Notes under the pieces: generated by a model
What the model was told of the DNA's origin: nothing
The model's database searches: none
Seen by the model: the letters and a program-made list of their open reading frames with translations, nothing else
NCBI GenBank assembly: GCA_964581605.1
Contig: CAZOPF010000069.1
Location: forward strand, 1 to 31,269
Direction: 5' to 3'
DNA length: 31,269 nt
From: CAADGU01 sp964581605
Lineage (GTDB): Bacteria > Chloroflexota > Anaerolineae > Promineifilales > Promineifilaceae
Program-made: the position numbers and the translations under genes
Shown: positions 23,338-31,174 of the stretch, in pieces
How positions within the stretch are numbered: the stretch's first letter is position 1
Layout of the letters: every line of letters starts with the position of its first letter

Positions 23338-25641
23338 TCAGGACTCTTTTGATTGAGGGAATCGGGAAAGGCGGAGGCGGCGGAATGGCCGTTGCAGCAA
23401 CTTCCAGGCACGCAATGCTTCATCTTGCCCACCGGCTGGCATACCCCCATACCGGCGTTTGTTGTATAGCAGGGTAATATACATGATGGGCGCGACCATA
23501 GCGGCGATGGTGGCGGCCAGCCGTTTGTTCTGGCCGAACTGGTCAAGCCGCGTCAGCAAGAGTTGGCTGAACTCGTCTGGGGTCTGGCTGGGTAAGGGCG
23601 ACAGGCCAATTTTGCGGGCGTTGGCTTGCAAACGGCCGTAGCTCCACACCACCCCATCGGCCCGTGCCGCCTGTTCTCGCCGTTGCCGCCGCCACACCCA
23701 CCACAGGCCAACTGCCAGCAAACCGACAATGATTAGCCTCGACCAGGGGAACGGCCGTACCGGGGCAGCCGGTGGAATGGGCGGCGGTGTATAGGTGCTG
23801 GCGTCTGGGGGGCCGTATTGCAGGTCATAGCTGCCCGGGTTGATAGTTACGGCCGTGTCACGCGGGCTGGCAAACGTGGCGGTTGGCTCAAATTCCACCC
23901 AACCATATCCGGCAAAATAAACCTCCACCCATGAATGCCCGTTAATTTGCTGTATAACCTGTGTTCCCTTTTCATCAGGTGCTTGCCCGGCAAAGCCCAC
24001 CACCAATCGTGCTGGCAGCCCCAATGTTCGCGCCATCACCACCATGCTGGAAGCGTAATAATCACAATAACCCCGCTGCAAATCAAACAAAAAGTATTCG
24101 ACCGGATCAAAACCGGGCGGTGGCAGAGGCGTTTCCAATGAATAGGGATATTGACGCAGAAATTGTTCCAGTGCCCGCGCCTGGTCGTAGGGATTTTCAT
24201 ATTCGGCAGCCACATCTTGTGCCAATTGGACAATGCGCAAGGGAATATCATCTGGTAAGGCCGTATAGCGACTGAGCAAGGCCGGTGGGGTATCGGCCAG
24301 GCGCGTCTGGCGTAGTTGTTCTGGCATGGCTGAAACAATACGCGAATTTGCCAGATAATGGCCGCGCCGGGCAAATTCTTCCGCCCTTACCCGTGCCAGA
24401 TCATTCACACCCCGCCAGGAAACAATGGTGGCATGGTCAAAAAGAAACGGCAGGCCAACGCTATAACGCACGGCACGTTCATCTTCCACCCAATACACGG
24501 TTTGCTCAAGCTGAGTCTGTTCGGCCCCGGTGGGGACGGGAATGGCTTCAAAGGGGGCGGTGGGCGCCAACCGCTCTTCGGAAATGGCCCATCCCTGGCC
24601 TGTGTATACATCATAGCTAAACGCGCGCCAGTTGTGGCCCTGCAGGAGTTCTGGCGGCGCGAGGATGAAGTGATCCAGGCTGGGGATGGTGACGACGGCC
24701 GTCATCACCACCGTTTCGGCCAGTTCCGGCGGCATACCCAGCAGATATTGGCGGGGTAAGATGCCACTACCACCAACGCCGCCTGGGTTTGGTGTGCTCA
24801 TTCGTTCACGAGGCACTTCAACGCCAGCAAACGCCTGCCCAAAAGATGATTCCACTGCGGCCACCGGCCGCAGCGAAGCAACCCACGCCTGCAAACGAGT
24901 AATGCTAAATGCAGGCAGCATTAAGGCCAACGCCACGAGAAAAAGGGCAATGATGGTGGAATACCCAAGGGACTCAAGGCGAATGTCTTCAGGATAATCC
25001 ACCTTTGTCTGTTCCCATTCTTGTTCCAGGTGGGCAAAATTGACTACGGCCGTCAGCAGCACTGCCACCCCCACAAATAAGGCCAACCACCATATCTCGG
25101 CCACCCCAAAGTAGCCGTTTAGCGCCATCACCAACCCCATGAGCATGAGCGCGGGCAACGGCCGTTGCCCGCGCAGCGTCACCCACCCTACAAAAGCCGC
25201 CAATAGGAACGCGGCCAGCCCGATAGCAATGGCGAAGACGACCGTCTCACGGCTGGTGCCACCGCTAAAGACAGCCAGCAGCCAGCCACCTATTCGGTCA
25301 AAAAAGAGGGCGCCCTGTTGCCGCCAGAACTGGCGCGTTGGTTCCCATCCTTGCCTTAGAGTGCCCAGGGGTGGCAGCAGCTGGGCCAGGCTGACAAAAG
25401 TAACAAGCAGGGCGTAATCTGCGATCAGCAGCCAGGCCCATGAGGCGCGTATTGGCCGTTTGGCTAGCACCACCCCCAGCAACAACCCAATGGCCGCTGC
25501 CGGGATGAGTACCTCATCTTCTGGCGTCCAGCGCACCTCGCGCACGGCCGTCACCAGAACCACCACCGCCGTCACCAGCAATCCCAGTGTCAACCAGCCT
25601 TCAGACGGCCGTAAACGATAATAGACTCGCTCTAATAACAT
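23338..25641 (-). CDS. TgpA-like membrane transglutaminase
   Basis: A 767-residue membrane protein with about seven or eight hydrophobic segments in the first 250 residues (DUF3488-like), an extracellular transglutaminase-like domain, one more membrane segment near 660 (IIVGLLAVGLWWVW) and a cytoplasmic DUF4129-like tail. The papain-like active site is visible: Cys in RGYCDYYASS (near 522), His in NGHSWVEVYF (near 570) and an acidic residue in WVEFEPTA. Known relatives are membrane transglutaminases, often beside MoxR ATPase and DUF58 genes; neither is here, although a CoxE-type VWA gene lies at 29931. ATG 25641 is chosen because the longer frame translates the decamer repeat. No strong ribosome binding site is seen. 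Substrates are unknown. Confidence 0.9.
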   Translation of the reverse strand: MLLERVYYRLRPSEGWLTLGLLVTAVVVLVTAVREVRWTPEDEVLIPAAAIGLLLGVVLAKRPIRASWAWLLIADYALLVTFVSLAQLLPPLGTLRQGWEPTRQFWRQQGALFFDRIGGWLLAVFSGGTSRETVVFAIAIGLAAFLLAAFVGWVTLRGQRPLPALMLMGLVMALNGYFGVAEIWWLALFVGVAVLLTAVVNFAHLEQEWEQTKVDYPEDIRLESLGYSTIIALFLVALALMLPAFSITRLQAWVASLRPVAAVESSFGQAFAGVEVPRERMSTPNPGGVGGSGILPRQYLLGMPPELAETVVMTAVVTIPSLDHFILAPPELLQGHNWRAFSYDVYTGQGWAISEERLAPTAPFEAIPVPTGAEQTQLEQTVYWVEDERAVRYSVGLPFLFDHATIVSWRGVNDLARVRAEEFARRGHYLANSRIVSAMPEQLRQTRLADTPPALLSRYTALPDDIPLRIVQLAQDVAAEYENPYDQARALEQFLRQYPYSLETPLPPPGFDPVEYFLFDLQRGYCDYYASSMVVMARTLGLPARLVVGFAGQAPDEKGTQVIQQINGHSWVEVYFAGYGWVEFEPTATFASPRDTAVTINPGSYDLQYGPPDASTYTPPPIPPAAPVRPFPWSRLIIVGLLAVGLWWVWRRQRREQAARADGVVWSYGRLQANARKIGLSPLPSQTPDEFSQLLLTRLDQFGQNKRLAATIAAMVAPIMYITLLYNKRRYGGMPAGGQDEALRAWKLLQRPFRRLRLSRFPQSKES

Positions 25642-25741
25642 GCGTGATTGCCCAATTGTGTAATCTGTTGCCCGGTCATTTTTTGAACCAGGAATGAGTA
25701 CCTTAGCAGCCAGATTCTTGCACAGTGAGCAAGGATTTTTA

Positions 25742-25946
25742 CCACAGAGGCACAGAGATGGCATGTGATGGCATGTGATGGCATGTGATGGCATGTGATG
25801 GCATGTGATGGCATGTGATGGNNNNNNNNNNNNNNNNNNNNNNNNNNNNNNNNNNNNNNNNNNNNNNNNNNNNNNNNNNNNNNNNNNNNNNNNNNNNNNN
25901 NNNNNNNNNNNNNNNNNNNNNCATGTAAAACTCTGTGCCTCTGTGG
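25742..25946. repeat. Inverted repeat enclosing a decamer array and an assembly gap (H9)
   Basis: Perfect 16-base arms (25742-25757 and 25931-25946, built of CTCTGTGC and CTCTGTGG) enclose six exact copies of GCATGTGATG at 25761-25820, then a 100-N gap. After the gap the sequence resumes with CATGT, which fits the unit. The array is truncated by the gap, so its copy number is unknown. It lies between two divergent genes. Confidence 0.85.
25822..25921. other. Assembly gap of 100 N inside the decamer array
   Basis: Exactly 100 N starting one base into a seventh decamer. The array itself probably broke the assembly. The remaining intergenic sequence (25642-25741 and 25947-26104) holds no gene that I can support. 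Confidence 0.97.
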
Positions 25947-26059
25947 CGAAAACCTCTTGGGTTCTGGCTTGTCCAGGTTAGGAAGTGACACCTTATTGCC
26001 GCCTGAAGTATACCACCGCCCAATGGCGTGAGAGGATGGTAAGATTGGCAGAGGCAAAA

Positions 26060-26087
26060 TTGGTCAGGTGGGTGAATTGGCTATAAT
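26060..26087 (+). promoter_or_regulatory. Promoter of the C39 peptidase pair
   Basis: TTGGTC at 26060-26065, a 16-base spacer and a perfect TATAAT at 26082-26087. Transcription would begin near 26094, about 11 bases before the ATG, just leaving GGGAAG (26096-26101) as ribosome binding site. Confidence 0.5.
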
Positions 26088-26104
26088 CGGCGCGTGGGAA
26101 GATT

Positions 26105-27496
26105 ATGAGTGGACGCAAGATATTAGTTCTCTTCTTTCTTATATTGTTGGTAGCAGTCCTGGTAGTGGCCGTTCCGCCAGCTCTCCGTGCTGTGCCGTCA
26201 CGGTATATTGCTTTTGCGGCCGACCGCCTGCCTGAACCGCTCAAAGAGCCATTTAATCGGATTGCGGTACCCCAACAGGACACACCCATTTTGCCAACGG
26301 CCGTCTCCCTGGCTGATACATCCGTGCTGTTAGGCAAACCGGCGGCCGCTTTAGCCGCCGCACCCACCCCAACCCCACTGCCGCCTACTTTCACGCCACC
26401 GCCCCATACCGATGTGGCGTTGCCACCTACAGACACGCCAACACCCATCCCCCCAACCGATACACCAACGCCTGTTGTCACCGCTTCACCCCCTACGCCG
26501 ACGTTGCCGCCCATTCCGTCGTCCATTCGGCTGGTTGGTTTCAAGCATCAATTTCAAGAATGGAACAACTGCGGCCCGGCCACATTGGCGATGGCTCTCA
26601 CTTTTTTTGGGCTGGATTTGAATCAAAATCAGATTGCCAGTGTGGTCAAGCCTAACCCTGAAGATCGGGATGTGACACCCGCCGAGATGGTGGCTTACGT
26701 CCAGGAACAAACCCCATACCAGGCATTGTTTCGGGTAAACGGCCGTCAGGAAACCATCAAACGGCTGCTGGCAAATGGCATCCCGGTCATTCTGGAGGTG
26801 GGGCTAAACCCACCCGGCGACTTAAGCTGGATGGGCTGGTATGGCCATTACATGCTGGTGGTGGCTTATGATGATGAGTTAGAGCAGTTTTGGGTATACG
26901 ACTCCTGGTTAGGCACAGGTGGGCAGCCCTTGAGTAATGCGGACCCCAACGGCCGTGCCCTCACCTATGCCGATGCGGCCCGTGATTGGCCCCACTTCAA
27001 CCGCAACTACATCGCCCTCTATCGCCCGGAACAGGCCCAACTGGTGGCCGATATTGTCAGTGCGGAGATGGACGATGCCGTGATGTGGCAGAATTCGTTG
27101 GTGCAGGCACAGCAAGATGCGCAGTCAGACCCGGAAAACGCCTTCTACTGGTTCAACCTGGGCACCAGTTTGAACGCCGCAGGCAACTATGAGGCGGCGG
27201 CGCAGGCATTTGATCAGGCGCGGGCCATTGGCCTGCCCTGGCGCATGTTGTGGTATCAATTTGGCCCATATGAAGCGTATTATCAGGTCGGCCGTTACGA
27301 AGATGTCATTTTGCTGGCCGATACCACGTTGAAAGACCGCCCCTATTTTGAAGAATCTTTCTATTACAAGGCATTGGCGCAGGCAGCTTTGGGTGAAATG
27401 GCCGACGCCCGCGATAATTTGGAACGCGCCATTGCCTTTAATCCCAACTTTTCCCCCGCTGCTGAGGCGCTGCTGCAATTGGAAAGTGGCGGATGA
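26105..27496 (+). CDS. Membrane-anchored C39-like peptidase with TPR tail (first paralogue)
   Basis: A 463-residue exported protein. Residues 6-25 are a membrane anchor or uncleaved signal, 85-137 a Thr-Pro-rich linker, 140-310 a C39-family (Peptidase_C39_2) papain-like domain and 325-460 a TPR-like region. The active site is visible as Q151, C156 in NNCGPAT, H248 in GHYMLVVAYDDE and D266 in VYDSWLG. The peptidase domain should face outside the cell. Unlike bacteriocin-processing C39 domains it is not fused to an ABC transporter, and its substrate is unknown. A perfect TATAAT promoter lies upstream. The next gene is a diverged tandem copy with the same layout. Confidence 0.9.
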   Translation: MSGRKILVLFFLILLVAVLVVAVPPALRAVPSRYIAFAADRLPEPLKEPFNRIAVPQQDTPILPTAVSLADTSVLLGKPAAALAAAPTPTPLPPTFTPPPHTDVALPPTDTPTPIPPTDTPTPVVTASPPTPTLPPIPSSIRLVGFKHQFQEWNNCGPATLAMALTFFGLDLNQNQIASVVKPNPEDRDVTPAEMVAYVQEQTPYQALFRVNGRQETIKRLLANGIPVILEVGLNPPGDLSWMGWYGHYMLVVAYDDELEQFWVYDSWLGTGGQPLSNADPNGRALTYADAARDWPHFNRNYIALYRPEQAQLVADIVSAEMDDAVMWQNSLVQAQQDAQSDPENAFYWFNLGTSLNAAGNYEAAAQAFDQARAIGLPWRMLWYQFGPYEAYYQVGRYEDVILLADTTLKDRPYFEESFYYKALAQAALGEMADARDNLERAIAFNPNFSPAAEALLQLESGG

Positions 27497-27504
27497 TGTA
27501 TAGT

Positions 27505-27573
27505 CCGGGATGCGTAAGCCGTAATTCGTGACGAGCGATCATCGGATTACGGATAACGGCTTACGGATTGCGG
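27505..27573. repeat. Hairpin element with NTTACGG heptamers (H10)
   Basis: Arms 27505-27539 and 27541-27573 pair along roughly 30 bases with some mismatches and a very small loop. The right arm reads as heptamers ATTACGG, ATAACGG, CTTACGG and ATTGCGG. It separates the two C39 peptidase genes and ends 8 bases before the GGAG ribosome binding site of the second. Confidence 0.8.
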
Positions 27574-27586
27574 CCGAGATGGAGCT

Positions 27587-29014
27587 ATGAAGAGACGAAC
27601 GAAAGCGGTGATCCTGGCTGTTGTTCTTGTGCAGCTTGTTTGTATTGTCGGATTGTTGGCGTTAGAGCCGATGGTGCAAAAGATACCAGGGCGCTATCGG
27701 GTGGCACTGCAAGAGCGGGTGCCTTTTGCCGGCCGTTTGCTGGAAGATGTGATTCACGAAGTGGTGCCGATAGCGGCCGCTTTGCCGGTAGCAGCTACCC
27801 AGACCGGGACAGATACGGTGGATATTGAGGCGCTGATTGGTGTGCAGCCTACGGCCGTGCCCACCACCCTACCAGTGCCCACACCAGAACCAACGACTGG
27901 CGCGGCTGCGGATACGGCCGTCAGCCAGACCGCCGATACCCAACCCGCACCACAGCCGACGAGTACAGCCCCACCGCCTACCCCCACCCCCACCCCTACC
28001 CCCACGCCAGAACCACTGCCTATCGCTTATGTGTTGGGAGGCATGGGCGTGGTCAAACAAGCCTTCAACAACTGCGGCCCGGCCAACCTGACCCAAGTTT
28101 TGAATTGGTATGGCAGCGACATCACCCAGGAAGATATTGCCAGCTACCTGAAACCTAATCCCGAAGACCGCAATGTCAGCCCCTGGCAAATTGCCGATTA
28201 CGTGAATCAATACACCGCCGGGCAGTACAAAGCGTCGGCGTACAGCGGCGGCACACAGGAATTGATCAAGCGGCTGGTGGCGGCCGGTTATCCGGTGGTC
28301 ATTGAAAAAGGGTACGAAGTCAACAATGTGTGGTATGGCCACTACCTGACCGTGTACGGCTATGATGATGAATTGCAGCAGTTTTATACCCAGGACAGTT
28401 ATTTAGGCCCATGGGATGGCAGCGGCCGTCCCGCTTCGTATGAAGAGGTTTCCACCTATTGGCCCCAATTTAACTACACATTTTATGTGGTCTACAAACC
28501 AGAACAGGAAGCAGAAGTGCAGGGTCTCTTAGGCCCGGGCATGGTAGATGAAGAAGCGATGTGGCGCAATGCAGCAGCTATCGCCCAGGCTGAAATTGAT
28601 GCCAACCCGGAAAATGCGTTCGCCTGGTTTAATCTCGGCACCAGCCTGACCGAACTGGGCGAAATGGTGACGGAAGGGAATGCGGCGTATTATGAAGCGG
28701 CCGTACAGGCCTTTGACAAAGCCCGCGAAATTGGGCTGCCGCCCCATATGTTGTGGTATCAGCACAAACCCTACATGGCCTATACTAAGGTGGGGCGCCA
28801 CCAGGATGTTCTCGATCTGGCAAACGCAACATTAGTAGAGCAAGGGGGCCGCAACGTGGAAGAAACATATTGGTACAAGGGAAATTCCCTGGCCTATCTA
28901 GGCGATCTCTATGGTGCACAAGAAGCCTATATCAATGCTCTGGCGGTTAATGAAAACTTCTATTCCGCCCAGATATCGCTCGACTGGGTGAACTCATTGA
29001 TCAATGGGAGTTAG
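27587..29014 (+). CDS. Membrane-anchored C39-like peptidase with TPR tail (second paralogue)
   Basis: A 475-residue paralogue of the preceding gene, with anchor (7-26), Thr-Pro linker (86-144, ending in a run of TP pairs), C39-like domain (147-315) and TPR-like tail. Active-site positions are Q158, C163 in NNCGPAN, H252 in GHYLTVYGYDDE and D270 in TQDSYLG. The block KPNPEDRNVSPWQIADYV closely matches KPNPEDRDVTPAEMVAYV in the first copy, and the DPENAFYWFNLGTSL-type TPR start is also shared. All catalytic residues are kept in both, so neither looks dead. The linker and anchor have diverged most. GGAG lies just before the ATG. A strong terminator follows. Confidence 0.9.
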   Translation: MKRRTKAVILAVVLVQLVCIVGLLALEPMVQKIPGRYRVALQERVPFAGRLLEDVIHEVVPIAAALPVAATQTGTDTVDIEALIGVQPTAVPTTLPVPTPEPTTGAAADTAVSQTADTQPAPQPTSTAPPPTPTPTPTPTPEPLPIAYVLGGMGVVKQAFNNCGPANLTQVLNWYGSDITQEDIASYLKPNPEDRNVSPWQIADYVNQYTAGQYKASAYSGGTQELIKRLVAAGYPVVIEKGYEVNNVWYGHYLTVYGYDDELQQFYTQDSYLGPWDGSGRPASYEEVSTYWPQFNYTFYVVYKPEQEAEVQGLLGPGMVDEEAMWRNAAAIAQAEIDANPENAFAWFNLGTSLTELGEMVTEGNAAYYEAAVQAFDKAREIGLPPHMLWYQHKPYMAYTKVGRHQDVLDLANATLVEQGGRNVEETYWYKGNSLAYLGDLYGAQEAYINALAVNENFYSAQISLDWVNSLINGS

Positions 29015-29024
29015 TTGACGGGCT

Positions 29025-29079
29025 GCTGGTTGGCTGGCCGCTGGTTATCGGCCCCGGCGGCCAGCCCCAGCCACTTTTT
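29025..29079 (+). terminator. Rho-independent terminator after the C39 pair
   Basis: GGCTGGCCGC (29032-29041) pairs perfectly with 29057-29066, extended by an outer GCTGG/CCAGC stem, and is followed by TTTTT at 29075-29079. Confidence 0.75.
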
Positions 29080-29127
29080 CATGGCAAATGTGCAAAGAGG
29101 CAGGTAATTTAATGCCTGCCACTCCAT

Positions 29128-29156
29128 TTGACGCCACCTTCTTGCCTCAGTATACT
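29128..29156 (+). promoter_or_regulatory. Promoter of the tRNA cluster
   Basis: TTGACG at 29128-29133, a 17-base spacer and TATACT at 29151-29156, the best sigma-70-like match in the window. The first tRNA begins 26 bases after the -10 element. Confidence 0.7.
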
Positions 29157-29181
29157 ACTGCCCGGTACCGGCACAATTCAA

Positions 29182-29255
29182 CGGGGCATAGCTCAGTTTG
29201 GTAGAGCGCTCGCTTTGGGAGCGAGAGGTCGTCGGTTCAAATCCGGCTGCCCCGA
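29182..29255 (+). tRNA. tRNA-Pro (anticodon TGG)
   Basis: A complete 74-base cloverleaf with a perfect 7-bp acceptor stem (CGGGGCA with TGCCCCG), anticodon stem CTCGC/GCGAG around TTTGGGA, T arm GTCGG TTCAAAT CCGGC and discriminator A. The C1-G72 pair is typical of bacterial tRNA-Pro. CC of the CCA end follows the discriminator in the DNA, but not the final A. Confidence 0.97.
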
Positions 29256-29281
29256 CCTGAACGGCGATTTCGTGTTTTTGT

Positions 29282-29335
29282 GTTTGAGTGTTCACGTAAG
29301 CACTTAACCACTTAAGCACTTAAGCACTTTGACAC
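29282..29335. repeat. AAGCACTT octamers between tRNA genes (H12)
   Basis: Degenerate octamers CACTTAAC, CACTTAAG and CACTTAAG, then CACTTTG, lie between tRNA-Pro and tRNA-Gly. GTGT and AGTG pieces at 29282-29292 can pair with the end of the array, giving an imperfect hairpin. Confidence 0.6.
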
Positions 29336-29357
29336 AAAAGCACGCATCTACACGTCT

Positions 29358-29428
29358 GCGGCGTTGGTGTAGCGGTAACACAATAGCCTTCCAAGCTATT
29401 ATCACCAGTTCGAGTCTGGTACGCCGCT
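29358..29428 (+). tRNA. tRNA-Gly (anticodon TCC)
   Basis: A 71-base cloverleaf with acceptor stem GCGGCGT/ACGCCGC, short D loop AGCGGTAA, anticodon stem ATAGC/GCTAT around CTTCCAA, T arm CCAGT TCGAGTC TGGT (one imperfect end pair) and discriminator T. No CCA is encoded. Confidence 0.95.
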
Positions 29429-29432
29429 CTCA

Positions 29433-29480
29433 AGAAGGATGAAGGATGAAAGTATCACCTCTTTCATCCTTCATCCTTCT
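29433..29480. repeat. Perfect 20-bp hairpin of TTCATCC heptamers (H11)
   Basis: The arms 29433-29452 and 29461-29480 are exactly complementary around an 8-base loop. The right arm is TTCATCC heptamers. It fills the space between tRNA-Gly (5 bases away) and the next tRNA (6 bases away), so it would be part of a precursor if the tRNAs are co-transcribed. Confidence 0.9.
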
Positions 29481-29485
29481 CTTTG

Positions 29486-29557
29486 GGGCCTATAGCTCAA
29501 CGGCAGAGCAGGCGGCTCATAACCGCCGGGTTCCAGGTTCGAATCCTGGTGGGCCCA
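29486..29557 (+). tRNA. tRNA with CAT anticodon (elongator Met or lysidine Ile2)
   Basis: A 72-base cloverleaf with acceptor stem GGGCCTA/TGGGCCC (one G-U pair), anticodon stem GGCGG/CCGCC around CTCATAA, T arm CCAGG TTCGAAT CCTGG and discriminator A. The G1-C72 pair rules out the initiator type. The GAGCAGGCGGCTCATAACCGCC region recalls Ile2 tRNAs, but elongator Met is possible. Confidence 0.93.
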
Positions 29558-29579
29558 TCTCCCTTTTCCGTCGGTCAAT

Positions 29580-29867
29580 TTATTGGGGTGAATTCTGGAT
29601 TTGCTTTTTCCAGGTAGTTGATTGTTTGCTGGCCCCGGCGTTACCGCCAAAGACCATCATCAGGCCAAGGATAAAGCCAAAGTTGTACCAACGGCCGTTG
29701 TTATGCGTTTCATAGATCCCCACATTTTCTTTGAACAGGGACATGCCAAAGGCAAAGGGAGCAATGAATCCATGCCAGAGTCCTTGCCAGAATCCGGCAA
29801 TTTTTCCTTCTTTATTTGTTGAGTTCTGCATTTCATTTGGCCCGGCGGCCACAAATATCTCTTTCAT
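29580..29867 (-). CDS. Small conserved membrane protein, function unknown
   Basis: A 95-residue protein with two hydrophobic stretches, about residues 29-48 (GFWQGLWHGFIAPFAFGMSLF region) and 64-79 (YNFGFILGLMMVFGG region), joined by a polar loop containing YETHNNGRWYN. It is probably a two-span inner-membrane protein; short proteins with the same GLWHG and NNGxWYNFGF pattern are, as I recall, widespread in bacteria with no known role. The start at 29867 is chosen because AAGGA lies 8 bases upstream; the ATG at 29876 overlaps that site. One ACGGCCGT octamer falls in the NGR codons. It follows the VWA gene in the same direction after 63 bases. Confidence 0.75.
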   Translation of the reverse strand: MKEIFVAAGPNEMQNSTNKEGKIAGFWQGLWHGFIAPFAFGMSLFKENVGIYETHNNGRWYNFGFILGLMMVFGGNAGASKQSTTWKKQIQNSPQ

Positions 29868-29930
29868 AATTTGCATCCTTTGTTTAACAGGGCATGGCGC
29901 CCCAATAAAACCAGCTTAACAAAAACATTG

Positions 29931-31160
29931 CTAATGGTGGCTGATGAAAGCGGCGCCTTTGAGCGAAATAGGCCGGTGTTGGCGCGACGGCCGTTGCGCG
30001 GCCGTTACCGTTTGCAAATGCTGGGCCAAATCTTCCAGGCTGGCCAGGTTGTGGACGGGTAGAAAATCGTCAATGTGGGGCAGAGCGGCCTGCATTCCCC
30101 GCGTCAGCGGCTCATACTGCGCCGAGCCGAGCAGGGGGTTGAGCCAGATCAGGCGGTGGCAGGTGCGGTGCAGGCGGGCCATCTCGCCGCGCAGCAGTTC
30201 CGGGTCGCCGCGATCCCAACCATCGCTGATGAGCAGCACAATGGCGCCGCGCCCCAAGACGCGCCGCCCCCAGTCGTAGTTGAACGTTTTCAGGGAATCG
30301 CCAATGCGGGTGCCGCCGGCCCAATCGTGGACGTGGCCGGCGACTTCGGTGAGCGCGTTGTCCAGGTCACGGCCGTGCAACTCCCTGGTGATGCGCGTCA
30401 ATCGGGTGCTGAAAACAAACGATTCCACCTTTTGCGTCAGGCTCTCCGCCAACCCATAAGAGAAATGTAGCAGCAGGCGTGTATATTGCTCCATGCTGCC
30501 GGAAATATCGGCGATGATGATGAGCGGGCGGGGTTTGAATTTGGGTTCGCGGGACGGCCACACGAGCAGTTCACCACCGTAGCGCAGATTTTGGCGCATC
30601 AGGCGGCGCAGGTCTGGCTGACGGCCGTAACCGGCCCGCATCCGCCGCGTTTGCCGCAACCCCCAATCCCACACCATTTGCGCCATCAGCCAGCGCACGG
30701 CCGTGAGTTCCTCTTTTGTCAGCGTGGCAAAATCCTTCTGGCGCAGCAGTTCGCGCTGGCTGTAGGTGCGGGTGATTTCGATGATCTCTTGTGTCTCATC
30801 ATCGCCATTTTCTTCGCTGCCTTGCTGGCCGTTTTCCTGGGCTACGTTCTCCGGCTGCGGCGGGGCCAGCAGGGTGGGGGGTGGTTCCTCTGGACGAAAA
30901 CTGTTCAAATCCAGCCAGACCCCTTCCCCCGCCGGTTTGCGCCAGAACAGATCAAATGCCTGGTCAAAGAGGGGCAGTTCGTCATGTTCATGCACCAGCA
31001 GGCTGCGGGCGGTGAAGTAAAAATCCGCCTTGTGGCCGATGGAAACGTGATCCAACGCTCGCACCAGGTCTACCATGCGGCCAGGGTTTACATCTATGCC
31101 CAATGCCCGCAGCAAACGGCCGAACAAAATGAGGTTGTGTAACAGGTTTCCAGTTGTCAT
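29931..31160 (-). CDS. CoxE-type VWA domain protein
   Basis: A 409-residue protein of the VWA_CoxE family. The N-terminal 90 residues (LFGRLLRALGIDVNPGRM and following) are typical, then an acidic low-complexity linker (about 90-130), a helical region, and a von Willebrand A domain from about 210 with the metal site DISGS at 218-222, GGTRIG near 284-289 and ISDGWD near 308-313. Such proteins usually work with a MoxR-type AAA+ ATPase in maturing or inserting metal centres, for example CO dehydrogenase; the partner should lie upstream, beyond the window edge. The first codons are duplicated upstream at 31222-31269. Five ACGGCCGT octamers mark it as native. Confidence 0.9.
   Translation of the reverse strand: MTTGNLLHNLILFGRLLRALGIDVNPGRMVDLVRALDHVSIGHKADFYFTARSLLVHEHDELPLFDQAFDLFWRKPAGEGVWLDLNSFRPEEPPPTLLAPPQPENVAQENGQQGSEENGDDETQEIIEITRTYSQRELLRQKDFATLTKEELTAVRWLMAQMVWDWGLRQTRRMRAGYGRQPDLRRLMRQNLRYGGELLVWPSREPKFKPRPLIIIADISGSMEQYTRLLLHFSYGLAESLTQKVESFVFSTRLTRITRELHGRDLDNALTEVAGHVHDWAGGTRIGDSLKTFNYDWGRRVLGRGAIVLLISDGWDRGDPELLRGEMARLHRTCHRLIWLNPLLGSAQYEPLTRGMQAALPHIDDFLPVHNLASLEDLAQHLQTVTAAQRPSRQHRPISLKGAAFISHH
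31105..31152. repeat. Direct repeat of at least 48 bp, copy inside the VWA gene
   Basis: Identical to 31222-31269, which runs to the window edge, so the repeat may be longer. This copy encodes residues about 4-18 of the VWA protein (GNLLHNLILFGRLLR). Confidence 0.95.
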
Positions 31161-31174
31161 TGGTTTTGAAGGCA

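Noticed and set aside
25758..25821. CRISPR-like array
   Set aside because: The 10-bp units are directly adjacent with no spacers, and no cas genes are present.
25993..26544. Glycine/valine-rich minus-strand protein opposite the first C39 gene
   Set aside because: It is the mirror of the Thr-Pro linker codons and lacks a ribosome binding site. The plus-strand frame has clear domain motifs.
26105..29014. Bacteriocin export or processing locus
   Set aside because: There is no ABC transporter, no double-glycine precursor peptide and no immunity-like gene near the C39 domains.
29486..29557. Initiator tRNA-fMet
   Set aside because: The first pair is G1-C72; bacterial initiators have a mismatch at 1-72. 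Elongator Met or Ile2 remains.
198..30704. ACGGCCGT as the recognition site of the local restriction-modification system
   Set aside because: Restriction sites tend to be avoided, not enriched, and the R-M genes look acquired while the octamer is genome-wide. The enzyme's specificity cannot be read from sequence.
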